NCBI GenBank assembly: GCA_030041435.1
Contig: JASHNW010000118.1
Span: 1 to 49,026, forward strand
From: Acidobacteriaceae bacterium
GTDB taxonomy: Bacteria > Acidobacteriota > Terriglobia > Terriglobales > Acidobacteriaceae
Length of the DNA stretch: 49,026 nt
Direction: 5' to 3'
Shown here: piece by piece, positions 29,258 to 36,403 of the stretch
Numbering within the stretch: the stretch's first letter is position 1
How the letters are laid out: every line of letters begins with the position of its first letter
Notes under the pieces: model-generated
What the model saw: the letters and a program-made list of their open reading frames with translations, nothing else
What the model was told of the DNA's origin: nothing
Database searches by the model: none
Made by a program: the position numbers and the translations under genes

Positions 29258-30246
29258 GATTTCTTGTTCGACTGCCTTACTGTGGGTTTGTCTCCCCCTT
29301 CGACCGTCTTCAGGAACGTTTCCAGCTCTGACGGCAGCGCTGACTGCAGCCGGAGCGGCTCTCCGGTCATTAAATGTGTGAATTCGAGCTCGGCGGCATG
29401 GAGGAAGTTCCGACCGAGGGCGAGGCTGTCGCCAGCGCCTTCGCGTTGCAGGCGGGCGGGCGCGCCGTAGAGGGTGTCGCCGACGACAGGATGACCGATA
29501 GACGCCAGGTGGACGCGAATCTGGTGCGTCCGGCCGGTCTCAATGCGGACCGAAAGCAGCGTGAATTTTCCCCACTGCGACGTGATGCGGCGCACTACGG
29601 TGTAATGCGAGACGGCAGCGCGCGCGCCGGATTCGCGACGGGTGGTCATGCGGGTGCGGCGGATCAGATCGCGCGCGATTGGCGCGTCGATGGTGCCTGT
29701 GTCGAGCTTCAGGTGGCCGTGAACCAGCGCGATGTAGGTCTTGCGCATCTCGCGGCGGGAAAACATCTGGGCCAGGCGCAGATGGGAGGCGTCGTTGCGG
29801 GCAACGACGATCAGGCCGCTGGTTTGCTTGTCGAGGCGATGAACGATGCCGGGCCGCAGGTCGCCGCCGGTGGTGGAGAGGGTGCGATAGCGGTGGAGGA
29901 GAGCGTTGACGAGGGTGCCGGATTCGGTCGCTCCGGCGCCGGCGTGGACCATCATGCCGGCGGGCTTGTCGATGACCGAGAAGGCGTCGTCTTCGTAGAC
30001 GACGCACAGGGGAATATCTTCCGCGAAGGCCTTCAGCGGCGGAGGCACGGGATCGCCGACGACCTCGACGGTTTCTCCTCCGCGCAGGCGATGGGAGGCG
30101 CGGGGGGACTTGCCGTCCAGGCGGACCTTTTCCTGATCGATTAGGAGATGCACGCGCTCGCGGCTGACGCCTTTGAGTTGCGCGGCCAGCCAGGCGTCGA
30201 GACGCTGGCCGGCGGCTTCCGATGGAACGGAATATGTACGCGTCAT
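29254..30246 (-). CDS. RluD-type 23S rRNA pseudouridine synthase
   Basis: This 330-residue RluA-family enzyme has an N-terminal S4 RNA-binding domain (QRLDAWLAAQLKGVSRERVH). A catalytic domain follows with DKPAGMMVHAGAG, GIVHRLDKQTSGLIVVA (catalytic Asp) and RIETGRTHQIRVHLASIGHP. The ATG at 30246 comes two bases after the stop of the esterase gene, so the genes are co-transcribed. RluD isomerises uridines in helix 69 of 23S rRNA. RluC and RluA relatives cannot be wholly excluded, but the S4 domain and length favour RluD. Confidence 0.92.
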   Translation of the reverse strand: MTRTYSVPSEAAGQRLDAWLAAQLKGVSRERVHLLIDQEKVRLDGKSPRASHRLRGGETVEVVGDPVPPPLKAFAEDIPLCVVYEDDAFSVIDKPAGMMVHAGAGATESGTLVNALLHRYRTLSTTGGDLRPGIVHRLDKQTSGLIVVARNDASHLRLAQMFSRREMRKTYIALVHGHLKLDTGTIDAPIARDLIRRTRMTTRRESGARAAVSHYTVVRRITSQWGKFTLLSVRIETGRTHQIRVHLASIGHPVVGDTLYGAPARLQREGAGDSLALGRNFLHAAELEFTHLMTGEPLRLQSALPSELETFLKTVEGGDKPTVRQSNKKS

Positions 30247-30248
30247 GG

Positions 30249-31220
30249 TTACCAATGGCCGTCGAACTGGCCCGGTCCGGCCAATCTGTCAATCCACGCC
30301 GGGAGATTGGGCTGGGGCGGCGGAGGGGGTGGCGCGTCGGGCGGGATCCAACCGCGCTGGACGAGCCAGTTGCGCAGGAGCATGGGCCAGGTGGAGAGCG
30401 GCACGATGGATCCGCAGAGGCCGCAGCCGTGGTTGGCGTAGTCGTAGATGTGGAGTTCAGCGGGAACGTGATGTTCGACGAGCGCACTGTAGAAGTCGAG
30501 GCTGTTGCGGACGGGGACGGTGGGGTCGCTGGTGGTGGCGAAAAGGAAGGTGGGCGGAGTTTCGCCGGTCACGTTGAACTGATTTGACAGCGCATGTGCC
30601 AGCGCTGCGTCCGGGTCCGTACCCAGCAAAGCCTTCCGAGAGCCAGCATGCGCCTCCGGAAGCTCCATGCTGATGACCGGATAGGCCAGCACCAAAAACG
30701 CTGGCCGCGCGCAGTTGATCTGCGCGCCTCCCACCCTATGCGCCTCGCCGGTACACAGCGTGCCCAGAGTCGAAGCCAGATGTCCGCCCGCCGAAAAGCC
30801 CCACACGCCCACTCGATTCGGATCGATCCCATATTCCGCTGCATGCTCGTGGATCAGCCGCAGAGCCTGTTCGCCGTCTTCGATGGGAGCGGGATAGCGA
30901 TAGGGCGCCACGCGATAATCGAGCACGAAGGCGGCGACGCCCTGGGTGTTGAGCCAGCCGGCGATCTGCACGCCTTCGTGTCCGATGGCGACGTGCTCGT
31001 ATCCGCCGCCGGGTATGACCAGCACGGCGGTGCTGGTGGAGCGCTTCTCCGGCAGGAAGGCGTACATGCGCGGCTTGTCGGCCTCGCCCTGGCCGAGCGC
31101 TCCGGGTGCGCCCTGCGGCCACAGATAGACAGGAGCGGGTATGCCGGAGGGCAACTGCTGCGCGTGGACAGAAAGGCCAGGACCAACTGCAAGAAGCAAA
31201 GCGAGTGCACAACCCTTCAT
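30249..31220 (-). CDS. Exported alpha/beta hydrolase (acetylxylan esterase-like)
   Basis: This 323-residue protein has a signal peptide (CALALLLAVGPGLSVHAQQ). The carboxylesterase fold shows VLVIPGGGYEHVAIGHEG (oxyanion HGGG-like GGGY), the nucleophile elbow VWGFSAGGHLAST, FLFATTSDPTVPVRNSLDFY around the catalytic Asp, and the His in YDYANHGCGL. The C-terminus has a Pro-run (PPPPPPQP). This pattern matches BD-FAE/Axe2-like esterases, which deacetylate plant polysaccharides and fit the sugar-using habit of soil acidobacteria. It is co-directional with the upstream padR gene and the downstream rluD gene. The substrate is inferred. Confidence 0.85.
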   Translation of the reverse strand: MKGCALALLLAVGPGLSVHAQQLPSGIPAPVYLWPQGAPGALGQGEADKPRMYAFLPEKRSTSTAVLVIPGGGYEHVAIGHEGVQIAGWLNTQGVAAFVLDYRVAPYRYPAPIEDGEQALRLIHEHAAEYGIDPNRVGVWGFSAGGHLASTLGTLCTGEAHRVGGAQINCARPAFLVLAYPVISMELPEAHAGSRKALLGTDPDAALAHALSNQFNVTGETPPTFLFATTSDPTVPVRNSLDFYSALVEHHVPAELHIYDYANHGCGLCGSIVPLSTWPMLLRNWLVQRGWIPPDAPPPPPPQPNLPAWIDRLAGPGQFDGHW

Positions 31221-31266
31221 ATGCCTAGTATAGGAATTCTGCCGGAGAGCCTGCGCAATGGTGTGC

Positions 31267-31590
31267 TCATTCGCACATCTCCTCGAACAATTCCCTCACC
31301 TGCCTGCGGGCCTGCGCGAGGGCTTTGCGTCCTGCGGAGGTTGCGGTATAGACCTTTCGATGATGGCTGTCGACAAGGCGCTTTTCCGATCGCAGCCAGC
31401 CGCGGCGCTCCATGCTGTGCAGGAGCGGGTAAATGGTGCCGGGGCCGAGGCGATAGCTGTGGCGGCCGAGTTCCTGAATGATGCCAAGACCGAAGATCGG
31501 CTCTTCCGCCGCGTGATGCAGCACGTGCAGGCGAACGAGTCCGATGTAGAGTTCCTGATTCAGTGCACTGATCGGTCGATGTCTTCTCAT
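31267..31590 (-). CDS. PadR-family transcriptional regulator
   Basis: This 107-residue winged-helix regulator has LYIGLVRLHVLHHAAEEPIF in the first helices, then FGLGIIQELGRHSYRLGPGT, IYPLLHSMERRGWL in the recognition part and YTATSAGRKALAQ in the wing. This is the short PadR form with one C-terminal helix. It begins five bases after the stop of a tiny membrane-protein gene and lies upstream of the esterase gene, all minus strand. It may control the membrane proteins upstream or the esterase. It is only distantly similar to the padR at 1456. Confidence 0.9.
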   Translation of the reverse strand: MRRHRPISALNQELYIGLVRLHVLHHAAEEPIFGLGIIQELGRHSYRLGPGTIYPLLHSMERRGWLRSEKRLVDSHHRKVYTATSAGRKALAQARRQVRELFEEMCE

Positions 31591-31595
31591 AGAGA

Positions 31596-31763
31596 TTACT
31601 GGAGGTCCCGGGCATTATGTGCCATTGATCCGGCCGCAGGCATGGCTGAAGGAGACCCGCGACGCCACACTTCGACAATCGCGCCGGAACAGGCGAGCAG
31701 GTAGAGAGCTCCGAATCCCATGCCGTGGATCATCGTCCAGAGTCCCCGTGCCGTGATTTCCAT
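31596..31763 (-). CDS. Small single-span membrane protein, possibly truncated
   Basis: This 55-residue protein (MEITARGLWTMIHGMGFGAL, then LYLLACSGAIVEVWRR) has one membrane helix at about residues 8-28 and a polar tail. AAGGAG precedes the ATG by about eight bases. The start resembles the N-terminus of longer multi-span proteins I associate with acidobacteria, so this may be a cut-down copy. The frame ends five bases before padR. It sits between the outer-membrane protein gene and padR in an evident operon. Confidence 0.55.
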   Translation of the reverse strand: MEITARGLWTMIHGMGFGALYLLACSGAIVEVWRRGSPSAMPAAGSMAHNARDLQ

Positions 31764-31792
31764 CGTGCAACTCCTTCTCTGATTCCCGCTGG

Positions 31793-32656
31793 CTACCGGA
31801 ACCCGCGGTGGCTCGCTTCCTGCCACAGGAACGCATGGTCAGCATCAGGCTTTTTGTCGTCTTTGCCCCAGGTCCAGTACATGCCGACGTAGGCGTAGTT
31901 CTCGGTCTGGCCGGCGATGGAGTGTCCGTAGCAGAACAGGAACTGATGGTTGGGGTTGTGTTTAAAGTGGTAGACCCCGCCCATGTCAATTAGGGTGGAG
32001 GCTTGTGTTTGCGCCGCGGCGAAGCCCTCGCGGCCGTGAGAAAAGACCTCTCCGCCGAACTCGAGGCGTTCGCCGAAGGTATATTTCAGCAGGAATCCGC
32101 CGTAGGGGAAGTTGCGATAGCTGGTTTGGGGAACGACAGTTTCACCCGCTCCGCCGTCGAGGAGCCAATTGCCGAAGTTTTTCTGCAGCCAGACGGGAAG
32201 CCGGTACCAGACCTTGCCGACACCGAGCCCTTTGGAATAACTGCCGGTCGGCAATTCGAACATGGTGAAGGTGCCAACTTGTGGAATGTACTTCGTCTCT
32301 TTGATGTAAGCAATCTTGGCGCCCAACTCCATATCCGTGAGGCCAAACCCGGTAGGTCCGGCTCCGCCGGGAAGATAGACAGGATCGTTGGATGGAGCCA
32401 CCACCCCCCAGGGGAGGATCGCGTGCAGCTGGACGCGTGGAATGGCGCCCCAGTTGAACTCGAAGGCCGGGCCGGTGGAATCGATCTCCGCCGTGGTTCC
32501 GTCGACGCCGCCGAAAATGTAGAACTCGTAATGATGCAGGTCGACCGGCACGGGATCGTCGATCTGGTACGGAGGCCCCTGGGCCCACAAGCGCGGAACG
32601 GCGACGGCGAATAGAAAGAGCAGGACCAGTCTCGGCAGATTGCTGGCGGACTTCAT
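31793..32656 (-). CDS. Exported outer-membrane-type protein of unknown function
   Basis: This 287-residue protein has a signal peptide (LPRLVLLFLFAVAVPRLWAQ). The mature chain consists of alternating aromatic beta strands: VDLHHYEFYIFGGVDG, GPAFEFNWGAIPRVQLHAIL, GFGLTDMELGAKIAYI, YGGFLLKYTFGERLEFGGEV, NYAYVGMYWTWG. This is like barrel proteins of the 'phenol-degradation MetA/transporter' type, which may pass small hydrophobic compounds. It is the first gene of the minus-strand run that ends with ohr; the small membrane protein starts 29 bp downstream. The specific role is unknown. Confidence 0.72.
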   Translation of the reverse strand: MKSASNLPRLVLLFLFAVAVPRLWAQGPPYQIDDPVPVDLHHYEFYIFGGVDGTTAEIDSTGPAFEFNWGAIPRVQLHAILPWGVVAPSNDPVYLPGGAGPTGFGLTDMELGAKIAYIKETKYIPQVGTFTMFELPTGSYSKGLGVGKVWYRLPVWLQKNFGNWLLDGGAGETVVPQTSYRNFPYGGFLLKYTFGERLEFGGEVFSHGREGFAAAQTQASTLIDMGGVYHFKHNPNHQFLFCYGHSIAGQTENYAYVGMYWTWGKDDKKPDADHAFLWQEASHRGFR

Positions 32657-32850
32657 CGCGGGCGCTCAGGAAACACGAGGATCACGGCCAGGCGGCTATC
32701 TCCGCAGCCGGAAAAACACTGCGGAATGTCACAGGACCGTTGCCCGAATTGCCACTGATCCTGTAATCGAGATTCGATAATGGCACGGAAAAACCGGACC
32801 GGTCAAACGGAGCAGGCTCAACGGCGCACTGACGTGGGAGACGAACTCCG

Positions 32851-33642
32851 TTATGACGTCTGGACGGCTGCCGGTCGCTGCTCCGGCATTTTGCGCAGCC
32901 AGAGCGCGCCGCCGGCGAGAACCCCGACTACTGCCAGGACCTGGGGCAGAGAGCATGCGCCGCCGAGCAGCCTGACTTCGTCACCGCGAAAGAACTCGAC
33001 AAAGAAGCGGCACAGGCCATAGAGAAAGAGCCAGGCGCCGGCCACTTCGCCGGGACGCCTGCGAGGCATCCACAGGAGCAGAGCGAAAATGGCCAGCGAA
33101 GCGGCCGCATCGTAGAGCTGGACGGGATGCAGCTTGTCGCCGAGCGGCGTGCGGTACCACAGCCAGGCGACGACGCTGCGATAGGTGACGCCCCAGGGGA
33201 GAGTGGTGGGCCTGCCCCACGCGAGTCCGCCGCAGAACGCGCCGATCTGGTTAACGGCGAAACCGAATGCAACGCCGGGAGCGGCAATGTCGGCGGTGCG
33301 GAGCAGCGGCAGGCCTTCAGCGAGAGCGTATAGGACGGCAGCCGCAAGGCCGGTGGCTGCGCCGCCGACGGCGATCCATGCGCCGGGAACGGCGGCGAGG
33401 CCAAGAACCCAGAACGGGTGCAGGCGGAAGACGCGCATATTGGCCGCGATGAGCAGAAGGCGGGCGCCGAAGAGCGCGGCGAGGATAGCAATGAGGCCGA
33501 GGTTCCAGACTTTGTCGGCAGCCAGTCCGCTGCGTCGAGCCAGCCAGACGGCGACGCCCAGCGCGCAGAGCAGGGCCAGTGCGGTGAAAACGCCGTACGT
33601 GGGGATGGCTAAGCGGCCGAGATGGAAAAGCAGGGGATACAC
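32851..33642 (-). CDS. Divergent prolipoprotein diacylglyceryl transferase (Lgt) homologue
   Basis: This 263-residue integral membrane protein with about seven helices has the Lgt frame: IPTYGVFTALALLCA, then NQIGAFCGGLAWGRPTTLPW, LHPVQLYDAAASL and RFFVEFFRGDE. In E. coli Lgt the residues His103, Arg143, Asn146 and Glu151 are conserved, in FHGG and RIGNFINGE. Here they read AVGG and QIGAFCGGL, so the His, Arg, Asn and Glu are all replaced. The late Arg of EFFR is kept. True Lgt attaches diacylglycerol to lipoproteins. This protein is a clear family member, but its activity is doubtful; it may be a paralogue with a different role. Confidence 0.75.
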   Translation of the reverse strand: MYPLLFHLGRLAIPTYGVFTALALLCALGVAVWLARRSGLAADKVWNLGLIAILAALFGARLLLIAANMRVFRLHPFWVLGLAAVPGAWIAVGGAATGLAAAVLYALAEGLPLLRTADIAAPGVAFGFAVNQIGAFCGGLAWGRPTTLPWGVTYRSVVAWLWYRTPLGDKLHPVQLYDAAASLAIFALLLWMPRRRPGEVAGAWLFLYGLCRFFVEFFRGDEVRLLGGACSLPQVLAVVGVLAGGALWLRKMPEQRPAAVQTS

Positions 33643-34031
33643 GCGTCGCGGAGGGACAGGCGGGGCACAGAAAGAAGAACCGACCCGCGCGGCCGTGGGA
33701 CGATGCGCTGGTGAACCCGTCCTAAGACGGTGGGAACTCTCCGCGGCTCTTTAGGCATTCCGAACTGGCGGACACTGCACACCGAGCCGATTGTCGAGTC
33801 GAGCTCCCTGTTCGCATGAATGTAGGTTCATCCAGCGTTGACCGTCCTCACCTGCTTTGCAGGCCGGTCTCTTGACTGGATGCTAACCATCCCGGACCCT
33901 TTTGGCAAGCCGGTGGCGCACCCAGCCGATTTAGCGGATTTTCCGCTTTCCCAAAACCATTCGCTCCCTTTCTCTGTCTCAGCCCGGAACGCAATCGGCA
34001 CGGTCCAGCACCGCGCCGACACGCCCATCCA
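33643..34031. other. Gene-free stretch of 389 bp
   Basis: No credible coding frame or RNA gene was found. A small perfect hairpin (AGCGGA-TTT-TCCGCT, 33933-33947) lies downstream of the FG-GAP gene and could end its transcript, though it lacks a clear T tract on the minus strand. Confidence 0.45.
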
Positions 34032-35804
34032 TCAGTTGACCGTGATCGTCTTCTGCGCCTGATAGACATTTCCGTTGGCATCCCACAGCTTGAAGACAAT
34101 GTCATAGGTTCCGCTGGAGAGGGTTTGCCAGGTGTCTACGTACGAAGTCCCGCCGCCGCAATCGCCGCTGCTGTTGCAGCCCTGACTATTCACCACGAGG
34201 TTGCCGTTGATGTAGAGCTGGGCTGCGGTGGGAACCCAGGCAGGATAGCCGTTTGCCAGAATATGCACCGGCGAACTGCTGCTTGTCCCCGAGGGCAGAC
34301 AGATGTTGGCCGTTCCCGCTGCAGCGGGACACGCCGGACCCGGTGAGCCGTTGTACACAGTCACGTGACGGTCGGATCGGAAGCTGACCCCCTTGTTATC
34401 CCACGCCTTGGTGACGAAGAAGTGCGTCCCCGGGTTCACGGCAAAGGACCGATCGAAGCTGCTGACGTCTCCCGAGTACACTTCCTTGTTGTTGATGTAT
34501 TCCTGCAGAGCCGTCACTGTATTCGTGTCGTACGTGGTGGCTTTCAGCCAAACCGGGCTGGCGGAATACGTGTTGTCGACCGGCTCGCAGACGGTGACGG
34601 TGGGACTGATTTGGCCGGTTGTGCAGGGTGCGCGAGTGCCGCCGTTGATGTAGATCTCCGTCTGGGCATCGCCTGGCAGAGACATGGCAAAGTCCATCAT
34701 CCCGTCACGGTTCCAGTCGCCGGGCACCAGTCCGCCGAATCCATCGGAGGATGCGGCCCAGATTTCCGGTTTCTGCACGAACGACCCATCCGGCTGCCCC
34801 AGCCAGACGTACAATTCCGCTCCGCCGGTCCCGCTGGGATTGGTGACGGCCACGATGTCACCGATGCCGTCTCCGTTCACATCGACCGCCAGCGGCTGCT
34901 CGCCGGGCTGTGCGCCGTTATAGCTCACCACCGTGCGCTTGTAGGTCTTGTTGCCTCCCTGGCCGTAGAAGACATCGAATCCCGCACAGCTGTTATATTG
35001 CGGCCCTTTGTCGGGATTGTTGGTCGGGACGGGATTGCAGGTGTAGGACACGATGATGTCCGCCATACCGTCCTGATTCAGGTCGCCGACGCCGAGGTCG
35101 ACGGCGTTGACGTAGCTGCCGAGTTGATCCGTGGTGAATGTGCCGCTCCCGTTGTTCCACAGCACATACGCGCCCGTTTGCGTCACCGCGGCCAGGTCCG
35201 TAATGCCGTTGTCGTTGATGTCGCCGGAGCGGACCCGGAGGACATCGGTGTTGGCGGCGAGGGTCACAGTCCTGGCGAGCACGAAGCTGCGTCCGCCGCT
35301 ATTTTTGAAGAGCTCGATGTTGCCGTCGATATCGCCCACGGCAACGTCGAGGTGGCCGTCGCCAAAGAAGTCGCCGACTGCCAGCGTGCGCGGAGACGCG
35401 GTGGTCGCGACCTCAACCGGCGCCTGAAAGGTGCCGTTGCCGTTGCCGAAGAAGACGGCGAAATCTCCCGTGATATCGAGGGCGACCACGTCCAGGTTGC
35501 CGTCATGGTCCATATCTGCGGCCGCCAGATCGAGGATCGTGTTGTGGACCGGGCCGACGACCTGCGGAGGTTGAAAGGTACCGTCGCCGTTGCCCAGCCG
35601 CAGGGTCAGCTCGTTGGCGCTCTCGCCGCCTCCCAATACCAGGTCGGGCTTGCCGTCGTTGTTGAAGTCACCCTGCGCGATGGTGAGTCCGTTGTAGACA
35701 CTATAGGTGTCGCGATTGAGTTCAAAGCTGAGTGTGGATTGGGCGGAAAGCGTTATAGTCGTGCCGAGAAGGACGGTGGCCAGCAAGAGACAATACCGGG
35801 GCAT
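34032..35804 (-). CDS. Exported FG-GAP/VCBS repeat protein
   Basis: This 590-residue protein has a signal peptide (YCLLLATVLLGTTITLSAQ). Residues about 30-370 hold seven FG-GAP beta-propeller repeats with calcium-binding loops: DFNNDGKPD, DMDHDGNLD, DFFGDGHLD, DINDNGITD, DLNQDGMAD, DVNGDGIGD and DWNRDGMMD. Two Ig-like domains follow (VTVCEPVDNTYSASPVWLKA, then PACPAAAGTANICLPSG), ending VFKLWDANGNVYQAQKTITV. Such proteins are secreted or surface-exposed and often mediate binding. AGGAG precedes the ATG by about 11 bases. A broken copy lies just upstream on the same strand. Confidence 0.9.
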   Translation of the reverse strand: MPRYCLLLATVLLGTTITLSAQSTLSFELNRDTYSVYNGLTIAQGDFNNDGKPDLVLGGGESANELTLRLGNGDGTFQPPQVVGPVHNTILDLAAADMDHDGNLDVVALDITGDFAVFFGNGNGTFQAPVEVATTASPRTLAVGDFFGDGHLDVAVGDIDGNIELFKNSGGRSFVLARTVTLAANTDVLRVRSGDINDNGITDLAAVTQTGAYVLWNNGSGTFTTDQLGSYVNAVDLGVGDLNQDGMADIIVSYTCNPVPTNNPDKGPQYNSCAGFDVFYGQGGNKTYKRTVVSYNGAQPGEQPLAVDVNGDGIGDIVAVTNPSGTGGAELYVWLGQPDGSFVQKPEIWAASSDGFGGLVPGDWNRDGMMDFAMSLPGDAQTEIYINGGTRAPCTTGQISPTVTVCEPVDNTYSASPVWLKATTYDTNTVTALQEYINNKEVYSGDVSSFDRSFAVNPGTHFFVTKAWDNKGVSFRSDRHVTVYNGSPGPACPAAAGTANICLPSGTSSSSPVHILANGYPAWVPTAAQLYINGNLVVNSQGCNSSGDCGGGTSYVDTWQTLSSGTYDIVFKLWDANGNVYQAQKTITVN

Positions 35805-35944
35805 GTGTGGGAGAACTCCTGGACTCCGAAATCGTGAGGAATGGCTATTCGCGATGTCTTCACTGAGCCCGTGCAGGGGACCGAGCCATCCTGCATCGGC
35901 AGGGAAAAGGCACAGGCAGTCGACCTGCACCCTCCCAGTCAGCC

Positions 35945-36306
35945 TTACTGCACCGTGATCGTCTTCTGTGACTCGTAGCTGTTCCCCTGGTTGTCCCACA
36001 GCTTGAAGACCAGACTGTGGTCGCTGCTGGACAGATTCTGCGACGTGTCCACACAGGAGGTCCCGCCACAAATCGACGCTGATTTCTCCGCGGCTGGGCA
36101 GGCCGGTCCCGGAGTTCCGCCCGTGACGACAAAATCCGGCTTGCCGCCATGGTGCAATCGCCGGTAACAACTGCGTTGAAGGTATAGGGATTGCTCGGGG
36201 CGGGGTAGGTATCGCGGTTCAGTTCGAAGCCGGGGGTGGAGTGTGCGGTGAGTGTCACTGTCGTGCCGGGAACGAAGGCGGCGAGCAACAGGCGATGGCA
36301 GGTCAT
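35945..36306 (-). pseudogene. Internally deleted, frameshifted copy of the FG-GAP gene
   Basis: The first 50 codons (start 36306, CHRLLLAAFVPGTTVTLTAH, then GFELNRDTYPAP) match the signal peptide and N-terminus of the neighbouring FG-GAP protein (LLLATVLLGTTITLSAQ, FELNRDTY). The frame then breaks: after VVTGD the match continues in another frame as HHGGKPDFVVTGG (compare DFNNDGKPDLVLGG). It joins directly to the C-terminal Ig-like end (GPACPAAEKSASICGG, then VFKLWDNQGNSYESQKTITV). About 470 residues of propeller and linker are missing. The leader before the start (GGAGTTCTCCC type) is also shared. It is a decayed tandem duplicate. Confidence 0.8.
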
Positions 36307-36403
36307 GTTTGGGAGAACTCCGGGGCTCCTGCGTATTACAGAGCAGCTTTTGAATGCGCCGGGTTGCTCAGAAGCCTGGAAAGTCGCAGAGGATACGGTG
36401 GGG

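Noticed and set aside
34365-35837. A 490-codon plus-strand open frame opposite the FG-GAP gene
   Set aside because: Antisense to a gene with seven calcium-loop motifs and a signal peptide; no motif of its own.
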